The translations under genes were made by a program, and so were the position numbers. The notes under the pieces are model-generated. The model was not told the origin of the DNA, ran no database searches, and saw only the letters and a program-made list of their open reading frames with translations. A stretch of DNA of 10,626 bases. Origin: Spirogloea muscicola (Eukaryota; Streptophyta; Zygnematophyceae; Spirogloeales; Spirogloeaceae). Shown one piece after another: positions 1 to 6,327 of the stretch. Where the stretch lies: NCBI GenBank assembly GCA_009602725.1, contig WELB01000077.1, positions 191,768-202,393 on the forward strand, written 5' to 3'. Position 1 is the first letter of the stretch. Each line of letters starts with the position of its first letter.

Positions 1-60
1 GCCAGCGTGGCGCCCTCGTGGCGCCCCCGTGGCGCCTCGCGGGCAGCCACGCTGGCGCCG
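1..60. repeat. GC-rich 11-bp tandem repeat inside a short inverted repeat
   Basis: Three tandem 11-bp units of the form CGTGGCGCCNN lie at 6-16, 17-27 and 28-38. They are enclosed by an exact 11-bp inverted repeat, GCCAGCGTGGC at 1-11 and GCCACGCTGGC at 46-56. The surrounding 1-200 is strongly GC-rich and open in several frames, as expected from composition alone. I see no gene motif. The window edge prevents knowing whether the array continues to the left. Confidence 0.8.
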
Positions 61-220
61 AAGCCGCCCGGCGTCGCCGGCGCCCGCGCTTGTCGCCGCC
101 TGAGCCTTGTCGCCGCCGCAGGCCCCCACGGGTCTTCGCCACCGGCCCGCCATGTTTTCTCCTTCCTATTTGGGCACCTTTGCGTTGCCGTGTAGCTCTT
201 CATCATCGCTCTGGCCCACC

Positions 221-252
221 TCGGACCTTGTCCATCATTCTCGGGCTGGCCT
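221..252 (+). repeat. GGGCTGGC dispersed repeat, partial copy 1
   Basis: Carries the family signature GGACCTTGTCCAT, a T-rich stretch, then GGGCTGGCC. The second half of the element, with the CAATGGGCGAGC part, is missing or unrecognisable. Confidence 0.6.
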
Positions 253-316
253 TCTCTACACACTACTGTACACGTTCTTAACTCTCCTCGCCCCCCCTCG
301 GTAGAACTCAAGTCCC

Positions 317-335
317 TAGCTCAATCGGCAGAGCT
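317..335 (+). repeat. tRNA D-arm / box A-like motif (possible SINE head relic)
   Basis: The string TAGCTCAATCGGCAGAGCT fits the eukaryotic pol III box A / tRNA D-arm pattern. Its D-stem GCTC (319-322) pairs with GAGC (331-334) around an AATCGGCA loop. No matching anticodon arm or box B (GGTTCGANNCC) follows within about 100 nt, so it is not an intact tRNA gene. It sits between two copies of the dispersed repeat, which makes a tRNA-derived SINE remnant one explanation; chance is another. Confidence 0.35.
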
Positions 336-482
336 TGATTCTTCTTCGGCCCCGGCGCCGCGTCCCTTCGCAGCACCTACTTCCTCCTCTCGCAGCCCGC
401 TGATTAGAAGAAGCACAGAGTTGCCCTCCGTTGTGGCCGCTTGCTTTTGCCGAGTGGTTTTTGTCTTCTGTGTTGGGCATCC

Positions 483-560
483 CTGGACCTTGTCCGCTCT
501 TCATTCTTTTTCGGGCTGGTTATTCCAGCCCCTATTCTCAATGGGCGAGCACTTTCTTCT
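483..560 (+). repeat. GGGCTGGC dispersed repeat, copy 2
   Basis: Shows the fuller consensus in order: TGGACCTTGTCC, CATTCTTTTT, GGGCTGG, a 5-nt spacer, CCAGCCCC, TATTCTCAATGGGCGAGC, then CTTTCTTCT. The central GGGCTGG...CCAGCCC is a short hairpin. This is the plus orientation. Confidence 0.7.
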
Positions 561-790
561 GGGGGAGTCCTCCCGAATCGACCGCCATCTTGTTGACGAG
601 CCTCACTCTCGTGAGTGCCCAACCTTCGGCACCCGATCGTATCAACGCTGCGAATCTCAGCCATCCTCTCGCTGGCCACCTGTCGCCATCCGGTCACTCC
701 ATGAAAGCTCAGCCCTTCTTGCACCGAATTCCCGACTCGGGGGTTACACTCAGGATGCCGCGAAGCTCCCATTCGCTGTCGTTTCTTTTA

Positions 791-890
791 CATCGCTGTG
801 TGGGTTTTGGCGCCTTTCGGCCCTTCGAACCTTGTCCATTCTTTCGGGGCTGGCCATCCCAGCCCCCGCCCGCCTTTGAAAGAGCTCACG
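791..890 (+). repeat. GGGCTGGC dispersed repeat, copy 3
   Basis: Extends the family leftwards: a TTTGGCGCCTTTCGGCCC block precedes CCTTGTCCATTCTTT and GGGGCTGGCC. The same left block recurs, inverted, in the copy starting near 4849. This copy faces the next one (911-998), so the two form an inverted pair separated by about 20 nt. Confidence 0.7.
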
Positions 891-910
891 TCTTTTTGAT
901 CACGGTAGCA

Positions 911-998
911 ACCATCGAGAAAGAAGAAGGCTCGCCCATAGAGAAAGAGGGGCTGGCAAAGCCAGCCCAAAAAGAATGGACAATGTCCAAAGCCGAAG
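911..998 (-). repeat. GGGCTGGC dispersed repeat, copy 4
   Basis: Inverted relative to copies 1-3. Read on the plus strand it shows GGCTCGCCCATAGAGAAAG, GGGGCTGGC, a 3-nt spacer, GCCAGCCC, AAAAAGAATGGACAATGTCC and a CCGAAG end. It has an almost perfect central palindrome of GGCTGGC and GCCAGCC. Confidence 0.75.
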
Positions 999-1052
999 AA
1001 TGAGATGCCGAGGAAGGACTCCTCTACTCTACCATCGCCCACTTTGGAAGAG

Positions 1053-1112
1053 CTTGTTAGAAGGAAAAAGCTCCTCCTAACACTTGTTAGAAGGAAAAAG
1101 CTCCTCCTAACA
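1053..1112. repeat. Perfect 30-bp tandem duplication
   Basis: Two identical 30-bp units, 1053-1082 and 1083-1112, start with CTTGTTAGAAGG and end with CTCCTCCTAACA. Each unit contains a 9-bp imperfect hairpin (TTAGAAGGA against TCCTCCTAA) around AAAAGC. The perfect identity implies a recent duplication or an assembly artefact. It lies between repeat copies 4 and 5. Confidence 0.9.
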
Positions 1113-1165
1113 TTCTTTTTCCATTTTTCTAACAACCACACTACACCAAAAACCCACCTTCGCCC

Positions 1166-1240
1166 CCTCGAAGAAAGGGCTCGCCCATTGAGGATAGGGG
1201 CTGGACAAGCCAGCCCAAAAAAGAATGAACAAAGAACGAG
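1166..1240 (-). repeat. GGGCTGGC dispersed repeat, copy 5
   Basis: Same orientation and layout as copy 4: GGCTCGCCCATTGAGGATAG, GGGGCTGG, a 4-nt spacer, CCAGCCC, AAAAAAGAATGAACAA. It diverges from copy 4 mainly in the spacer and right end. Confidence 0.7.
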
Positions 1241-1649
1241 AAGGGGGCCAGTGGAAGCCAGAGGAAGCGCTAAGAAACCAAAGCACACAAAGAAAGAAAG
1301 CAGCTACAAATTACTCAGTAACCCCTGCTAAGCAGCCCCCTCCCCCCCCCGGCTGTGTTGTTCTTCCAGATCTGGAAACTCTATGTTGCTCCCATCGACT
1401 GCTCAACAGCCGCAGCTTCTCATCTTTGCACTCAACTGTCCTAAGCTGGGCCTTTGCCCCTCTCCACAGGACCAGCAAACCGATCTCGCTTCGATGGTAC
1501 AGCCGCCGCTCATGACGGCAGACAGAAGTCAGAAATAGCAAAATTTCCGCCTGCACCCGAGGTGGGTGACAACCATAATAAGGCAGCACCCCGGCCGGGC
1601 GGTTGCCTCAGTCCCAGCATAAGCTGACGTGCCAGGCAACTCCTTTCAC

Positions 1650-1706
1650 AGGTAGCGCTCCTACGGCCCACTAGACTCCCAATCCAGTTTGCGTGTTCAA
1701 GACATC
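1650..1706 (+). repeat. Degenerate tRNA-like segment
   Basis: The segment has an anticodon-arm shape: CTAGA (1671-1675), a seven-base loop CTCCCAA (1676-1682) with T in the usual position 33, and TCCAG (1683-1687), with four of five stem pairs. It is followed by TTTGCGTGTTCAAGAC, which resembles the variable region and T-arm of plant tRNA-Arg or tRNA-Trp. A GGTAGCGC string upstream resembles the 3' part of a D-arm. The T-stem and acceptor do not close, so this is at best a tRNA pseudogene or a tRNA-derived SINE fragment. Confidence 0.3.
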
Positions 1707-2171
1707 ATTGCATTCAACAGGCTGGGCGCCTGCTGCGCGCCGCCTGAATTATCGGAGCTCAACGCCAACTCTTCTTGCAGTTTCTCCCTTCTAGCACCGA
1801 CGCCACCCACCATGAGCACCCTGGACGTGCTGGCATGATTTCTGCCCCTCCGCTGAGATTTCTTGGGGGCCACAAACTTGCCACCAGCACCAGCTCTGCA
1901 ATGTAAGCATGGCTGAGTGTCCAATCAGGCCCGTATCGTATTCATGAAGGCGCACAAATTCATTTTCAGAGATCGTATAGGCAGTAATACTCCGAGCCAT
2001 GCACTCATCCTCAATTCTTGTCTCTCGTCTTATCACTCGTGGACATCTGGACACACATTTCGATATTAGGTCGGAAGCAACAATTTCCTGGCCTGGCTGA
2101 GCAATCAGCCGCTTTACCTCAGCCATGGACTTTGCTTTGATGAGACGCTTCAAGAGCTTAGCAGATGGAAG

Positions 2172-4298
2172 TCATGAGGCTGTCTGGAGGGTGATCAAAG
2201 CCTGCGAAACATTCCTTAGCTCCTCAAATATGGCCGCTGCTTCTCCTGAGGCCACGCAGTTTCCAAATAGCTGCTGGAACTTGTCTGGATGCCTGCACAC
2301 TTCCAGAGCAGCATGCTCAATGGGGCAAAAAGCTGAACAGTCTGCTCCACGATTCAAAAATGCTGTCGTCATTGAACTGCCCTTAACAACGTACAGGGAG
2401 AAAATATCTGCTTAGAGAGGATGGCCTGCATACTGTCCTGGGCAAAGACTGCCCAGCAATCAACGACCGCAGATGTCACACACCAGCGAAGCAGCTCCTG
2501 CTGAATGCATCGTCGGCGCTCACGGCCCATCAGGCCCAGCTGACTGAGTACCAGCACTCGCTGACCTGCCAGCAGATGGCAGACACACAGGGTCACTGCA
2601 TACAGCCCCACACTGCTTAAGACTGCACATGGCTGTCCTCGTTCTTGCTTAGCAGCAAACATGTGGTGCCTGTGCGAGCAACATTTGCTGTCCTGCGAGG
2701 ACTGGCATTTTTAAGTCAAGCCCTGCTCACACCTGTCTTGCGTATAACTTCCTCCTAATGACGTGCTCCGTGCCTACCTTCTGCGGTTGCATGGCAGGAT
2801 GCTGTGGCACCACATGCAAAGTTGTCAACATAAGGCCACGGAATATGCTCATAACGGAGCTCCTTAGGCACAGTCGAGTGCAGTTGTGTGGGGATGTCCC
2901 GAGGGCTTGCCGCAGTGGTATGTCCAGCTGAAGGCAACCTGTCCAAGCTTGGCTGCATGCCTGGCATCTGAGGGGCCCAGCGCTCCACGAAGGTGGCCCA
3001 GGCTTGCTGATATGAGGTCCACCAGTGGGTAGCGGGACGCAACCTCTCATTTAGCAAGGAGTGTTCAGCTTCTTGCGACCCAGCTGCTGCGACCTTGCCA
3101 CCTCTCTCCTCTGTCATCTCCCATGTCCGTCTCTCCAAGAGCGTAGTACGAGCCTCAGTCCTCGCCTGTTGGATTGCTGTCCATTCCTGGTCTTTTCTGT
3201 ACTCCTCTTGTAATTCGCGAAGGCCTGCACACAATTCTCCTCCAGTTGTAATGATAGAGCCGCAAAATGCCTGTGACTGGTGAAGCATGCACCATGTCCA
3301 CATGGCTATGGCATGTCGCATGCCAAGCTGGCCTACGAGCAAGGGCAGGAAACAGCTTCCCAGTGATGCAGGCAGCGGCTGCCTGGTCCTGATCACAGCA
3401 AAGTGACCCGACGACAAGTTGCCACAAGATGGTGTACCCAGAGTAACAGGGGTCTGGCCATACTGATTGGCAGCGTACGCATCTGCCTTGTAGAGTGCCA
3501 GCATTGCGGCAGCAGCAGTGTGCTTTCCAAGGCACGCGCAGTGCAACGGCGTGTTGCCGGTCCTGCTCCTGGCGTCGATGCGCTTGGGCAGCTCAGCACC
3601 GGCCCCCAGCAGGAGCTTCATCACCTGCCGCCAGCAGGCAGCCGGTCGTTGGCACGCACGCGACCACGTTGTGGCCGCAACACCCACACTGCCTCTGGTG
3701 GCTGGCTAGCGCGAGCTTCTGCAAGCCAGAGGCTGGGAGGGCCGCAAGAAGAGGGCGCCAAGCGGGTCACGGAGGAAGCAGCGATCACCGCGACGTGGCC
3801 GTAGAGCGCGGCCCAGTGGAGGGGCGTGTAGCCCTGCGTGTCCCTGGGCGCCACCCGCGGCGCCCGTGCAGCCGGCCCGCTGCTGCCGCGGTCGCGTGAC
3901 AGGAGCCGGTCCACGGCGAGGGTATCGCCGGTCTTGGCAGCCTCCAGTAGAGCTTCGTCCTCCTGAGACGGCGGCGCACGCAGCAAGAGCGGTAAGGCCT
4001 GGGGAGAGCCTTCGGAGGCGTGGCAGCGCTCATGGTAAGCCTGGGGCGGGCTGGAGCTGCAGCGGCAGCAGGTCCCACCATGGCCGCGCCTGACCTCGGG
4101 CGAGGGCGGCGGGGAGCCAGGACTGCGGTCTGTCCGGGGCCGCTTCCCGCGCCGTCGCGGGCGCGCCTTCGCCTTCTCGGCCGCCGCTGCGGCGGAGTCG
4201 CGGGAGGCGGTCCTGAGGCCCGCCCACGCCCGCGCGGNGCTGGAGGCGGCGCGCAGCCGCTGCAGCGCCTCCTCCTCGGAGCTGCGGGGGCCCGCCAT
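2172..4298 (-). CDS. NFKBIL1: NFKBIL1 (IkBL)-like nuclear ankyrin-repeat protein, 5 exons
   Basis: Minus-strand exons are 4298-3789, 3624-3438, 3224-2778, 2565-2484 and 2292-2172. All introns are GT..AG and phases match (0,1,1,2), giving 448 aa. The start is the first in-frame ATG in a strong GCCATGG context; the frame upstream lacks another ATG. Residues 43-55 are a basic nuclear-localisation-like stretch. Ankyrin repeats lie at about 113-146, 153-185 (GYTPLHWAALYGHVAVMKLL, split by intron 1) and 190-222 (GNTPLHCACLGKH). A charged helical segment follows (233-275), then a Trp-rich segment (W300, W301, W308, W315), IPWP (360-363) and a terminal J-domain-like LRWHPDKFQQLFG, with HPD at 410-412. 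This order matches the NFKBIL1/IkBL family, known in animals as nuclear proteins linked to NF-kB and mRNA processing; the plant role is unknown to me. Base 4238 is n. The exon 3 donor could instead be 7 codons upstream of the last complete codon in the exon, at CATGTG|GTGCC, which is also phase 1. Confidence 0.85.
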
Positions 4299-4383
4299 GG
4301 CAGGCGGCGTGGCGCCGCCGCCAGCTGACGCCACGGAAGCCGGTAGCCTGACTTAAGAGTATGGAGTGTGTATTGAACAGCGC

Positions 4384-4393
4384 TTTTAAATTT
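4384..4393 (-). promoter_or_regulatory. TATA-like element upstream of the NFKBIL1-like gene
   Basis: Read on the minus strand this is AAATTTAAAA, about 86 nt upstream of the proposed ATG at 4298. It would place transcription start near 4350-4360 and give a leader of 50-60 nt. It lies directly downstream of a dispersed-repeat copy (4401-4445 in plus coordinates). It is the only AT-rich core-promoter candidate close to the start codon; there is no transcript evidence. Confidence 0.35.
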
Positions 4394-4400
4394 GTGACCA

Positions 4401-4545
4401 GTGGCTGTGAGAGGCCAGCCCAAAAGAATGGACAAGGTCTGGAGGAGCCGGATGTTGCAAAAAGCAAGATACTAATTGCTAAGACGGCAGCAAGGGGGCT
4501 CTCAATAACCTCGAGTCAGTAAGTGCAAGTCAGAGTAACTAGCAG
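4401..4545 (-). repeat. GGGCTGGC dispersed repeat, copy 6 (long form)
   Basis: Begins with GTGGCTGTGAGAGGCCAGCC and AAAGAATGGACAAGGTC. It continues to a CTCGAGTCAGTAAGTGCAAG block and GTCAGAGTAACTAGCAG. The spacing from GGCTGTGA to CGAGTCAG is 109 nt, against 107 nt in the copy at 4849, so the similarity covers about 150 bp and not just the core. Its left edge abuts the TATA-like element of the NFKBIL1-like gene. Confidence 0.7.
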
Positions 4546-4848
4546 GCGGCTAGAGGTCGCTCTGACGGTGTATCGAGTGACGGAGGGCCTGAGTAGCCAA
4601 GTACAGAAGGCAAGCACATTGACAAAATGTACATCACCTGCTGACTTTGAGCGCCCAGCACGCTGCTGAACAGCCTGAGGGATCGACGCAAACTAAGCGA
4701 GAGCCGCGTCCTGCGGGGTCGCTCGTCCTCGCCTCAGCCCATCTGACGTCCTATCGCTGACACGGGGTTACTAATCAAGAGCGCCCTCTCTGTCTAGCTT
4801 GTGGCTCAGCTAACACAAGCAAGACAATAGCTTTTTGGAAGTAAGGCA

Positions 4849-5005
4849 ATGGCTGTGAGAGGCCAGCCCAAAGGAATGTACAAGGTCCAAAGGGCCGGAA
4901 GGCGCCAAATCCACATAGCAATGCAAGACACTACAGCGGATGGGAGCCTAGTAACCCCGAGTCAGCAGCCGCAAGTCGGAGTAACTTGCAGCTGGAAAAG
5001 AGGCA
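4849..5005 (-). repeat. GGGCTGGC dispersed repeat, copy 7 (long form)
   Basis: Direct repeat of copy 6, offset by about 448 bp: ATGGCTGTGAGAGGCCAGCC, AAAGGAATGTACAAGGTCC, a GGGCCGGAAGGCGCCAAA block shared in inverted form with copy 3, then CCGAGTCAGCAGCCGCAAGT and CGGAGTAACTTGCAG. Confidence 0.7.
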
Positions 5006-5036
5006 CCCCGACGAGACCCAGAAGCAGCAGCCATGA

Positions 5037-5240
5037 GAAAGGCCAGCCTATTGGGAGAAGCAGCCCACAAGAGAGAAAGACTCTTCCAGTAGAGGGCGAT
5101 GGCTGTGATCGGCCAGCCCAGGAAAAGGAATGAACTGAAGGGGCCAGGAAAGCACTGAAGCACACAGCGACATAAGTGGCCACTGAATGCCCCTTGTTGA
5201 ACAGCTGCAGGTCGGAGAAAGTAGTCTCCGGGTAGCAAGT
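5037..5240 (-). repeat. GGGCTGGC dispersed repeat, copy 8 (diverged or composite)
   Basis: A partial unit at 5037-5098 (AAAGGCCAGCCTATTGGGAG, then AAGACTCTTCCAGTAGAGGG) is followed by a fuller unit from 5099: GATGGCTGTGATCGGCCAGC, GGAATGAACTGAAGGGGCC and CTGCAGGTCGGAGAAAGTAG. It may be two nested insertions. It is more diverged from copies 6 and 7 than they are from each other. Confidence 0.55.
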
Positions 5241-5511
5241 CCCCTGTCTATGACCGGACGCTGCAGCCACAGCACGACCAGCACGCAGATGAAGCGCGTG
5301 TGCAACATGCAGGGAGACAGGTGCATGCGATACACCTGGGCGAGAGAGCCTGTCGCATTGAAATCCGCCTGCTCATCTTGAGAATGTCGGGAAACTGCAT
5401 TTGCGCGGGAGCCGATGCTCGAGCTACCGAGCGCCGAGCGCCCCGTGGACGTTGACGGCAAGGGGGAAGAACTCGTCGTCCGGCGGCCCACAAGGTATTG
5501 GAAAGAAGTGG

Positions 5512-5600
5512 CTCGCCCATAAGAGGAAGTGGCACTCCCAATGGGGGCAAGGGCTGCGAAAAGCCAGCCCATGGAGAAGTGGGGCTGGCAAAGGCCGGCG
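5512..5600 (-). repeat. GGGCTGGC dispersed repeat, copy 9
   Basis: Contains GGCTCGCCCATAAGAGGAAG, the CACTCCCAATGGGGGCAAGG block and GCTGCGAAAAGCCAGCCC, then a second GGGGCTGGC. Positions 5526-5571 form an inverted repeat with 6087-6132 (46 bp, one mismatch), the closest pair in the window. Confidence 0.75.
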
Positions 5601-5813
5601 AGGGCCGGGAAGCGGAGGTTGGTGGTCACTGTCCGGGGGCGACGCCGGGGTGGCCTTCCCGTGCCGCGCCGCGATCGGGCGGGGCGCGGGGCGCCCTCCC
5701 AAAGAGAGAAGGCGCGCGCGCGCGAAAGAAAGGCGCGCGGCGCGCATGACATGAAAGGGAGGAAAATCCGAGCCTCACAGAATCTTGGTATCGGGGCATT
5801 TAAGCTGTCTATG

Positions 5814-5839
5814 GGAGGGCCTCCCGAGGGGGGCCCTCC
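5814..5839. repeat. Short GC-rich inverted repeat
   Basis: GGAGGGCC at 5814-5821 is the exact complement of GGCCCTCC at 5832-5839, giving an 8-bp stem with a 10-nt loop. No run of T follows to suggest a bacterial-type terminator, and none would be expected here. Function unknown. Confidence 0.5.
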
Positions 5840-5925
5840 AAAATCTCCGCCCTTTCCCTTTTGGTGACGTACATTTGTCCAATGTGCTTGCCTTTGTACT
5901 TGGCCACACATGGCCTCCCCATCTC

Positions 5926-5933
5926 TTAATATA
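5926..5933 (+). promoter_or_regulatory. TATA-like string upstream of the DUF7138-like gene
   Basis: TTAATATA is the most TATA-like string in an otherwise very GC-rich upstream region. If used, transcription would begin near 5955-5965, giving a leader of roughly 370 nt that includes the G-rich run, the small upstream ATG frame and a repeat copy. This is weak evidence based on sequence resemblance only. Confidence 0.25.
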
Positions 5934-5953
5934 CACGCATTTTCCCGCGCGGC

Positions 5954-5985
5954 GGGGGGTGGTGGGTGGCGGGGGCCCACCGGGG
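5954..5985 (+). other. Potential G-quadruplex
   Basis: Four G runs (5954-5959, 5964-5966, 5971-5975, 5982-5985) are separated by loops of 4, 4 and 6 nt, which fits the G3+N1-7 rule. The run lies just downstream of the TATA-like string and would fall at or near the 5' end of the DUF7138-like transcript. An alternative GGTGGG/CCCACC hairpin could compete with it. Confidence 0.5.
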
Positions 5986-6022
5986 CCACCAACCCAACCG
6001 TCTCCCGCCGCGGCCCGGCTTG

Positions 6023-6058
6023 ATGGGCGAGCTGCCCGCGCTCCCCATCAGCTTGTAG
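6023..6058 (+). other. Small upstream reading frame (11 codons) in a presumed leader
   Basis: An ATG at 6023 opens an 11-codon frame (MGELPALPISL) closed by TAG at 6056-6058. It is in a different frame from the main start at 6328. The DNA at 6022-6049 can also fold as GATGGG/CCCATC plus GAGC/GCTC, a 10-bp stem with one bulge. If the transcript starts upstream, this could lower initiation at the main ATG; that is inference. Confidence 0.3.
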
Positions 6059-6062
6059 GCCC

Positions 6063-6140
6063 CTCCGAGCCAGTGTCGATTCTTTTTGGGCTGGCTTTTC
6101 GCAGCCCTTGCCCCCATTGGGAGTCCCACTTCTTCATCAG
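6063..6140 (+). repeat. GGGCTGGC dispersed repeat, copy 10
   Basis: Plus-orientation copy: TCGATTCTTTTTGGGCTGGC, TTTTCGCAGCCCTTGCCCCC, ATTGGGAGTCCCACTTC. It is nearly identical, inverted, to copy 9. It lies about 190-265 nt upstream of the start codon of the DUF7138-like gene and so probably within its leader or proximal promoter. Confidence 0.75.
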
Positions 6141-6327
6141 CAGCCGGCCCGCCGGTCGGTGCCTCAATCAGAGCGCCAGCACCACCACCTCCGCTTCCGC
6201 TTCCGCCCGTCTTCCCGCCCCCCACCTCGGCCTCCGTTGCCGCGCCCCCCCGCTCTCCCCGAGCTCGCCGCCTGGCGCGGAGCTGCCGCCCAGCGCCGCC
6301 TGCCGCTGCGCTCTCGTCGGCCCGGGC

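Larger units (their letters stand above)
57..2171. other. 2.1-kb region with no supported gene, repeat-rich
   Basis: No reading frame here has recognisable domains, good splice phasing or family motifs. The longest open frames (421-1003 plus, 788-1288 minus) run through copies of the GGGCTGGC repeat and are low-complexity by-products of it. Identifiable contents are repeat copies at about 221-252, 483-560, 791-890, 911-998 and 1166-1240; a 30-bp tandem duplication at 1053-1112; a tRNA D-arm-like motif at 317-335; a degenerate tRNA-like segment near 1650-1706; and a C-rich tract at 1336-1350. The part from about 1710 to 2171 is probably the 3' UTR or downstream flank of the minus-strand ankyrin gene. 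It has an unassigned minus-strand open frame (1791-2153) that I cannot link to any family. Confidence 0.6.
4299..6327. other. 2-kb divergent intergenic region filled with repeats
   Basis: This region separates the minus-strand NFKBIL1-like gene from the plus-strand DUF7138-like gene. Open frames here have no recognisable protein motifs, and several simply translate the repeat family. Contents are repeat copies at 4401-4545, 4849-5005, 5037-5240, 5512-5600 and 6063-6140; a CG-alternating patch at 5712-5745; an inverted repeat at 5814-5839; a TATA-like string at 5926-5933; a G-quadruplex-like run at 5954-5985; and a small upstream ATG frame at 6023-6058. About 4546-4848 and 5241-5500 show nothing I can identify. 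Confidence 0.6.

Noticed and set aside
421-1003. Overlapping plus-strand open frames of 152 and 190 codons
   Set aside because: They run through copies of the dispersed repeat, have no domain motifs, and translate the repeat (for example the RAGYSSPYSQWAS stretch). The opposite strand is equally open.
788-1288. Minus-strand 166-codon open frame
   Set aside because: Low-complexity Phe/Arg/Gly-rich translation of repeat copies 3-5 and the 30-bp tandem duplication; no family resemblance.
1336-1350. Poly-C tract (C5-T-C9) as a regulatory element
   Set aside because: Simple homopolymer run with no positional relation to a gene start; likely a polymorphic microsatellite only.
2369-2662. Separate small protein on the minus strand
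   Set aside because: Only 2565-2484 of this frame fits as exon 4 of the NFKBIL1-like gene; the rest reads through flanking introns.
3403-3899. Plus-strand open frames opposite the ankyrin exons
   Set aside because: Antisense shadows; the minus strand encodes clear ankyrin consensus and phased introns.
5048-5992. Minus-strand 314-codon open frame
   Set aside because: Length is explained by GC-rich sequence and repeat copies. It crosses the inverted-repeat pair and has no recognisable domain. It starts from a non-ATG-supported region.
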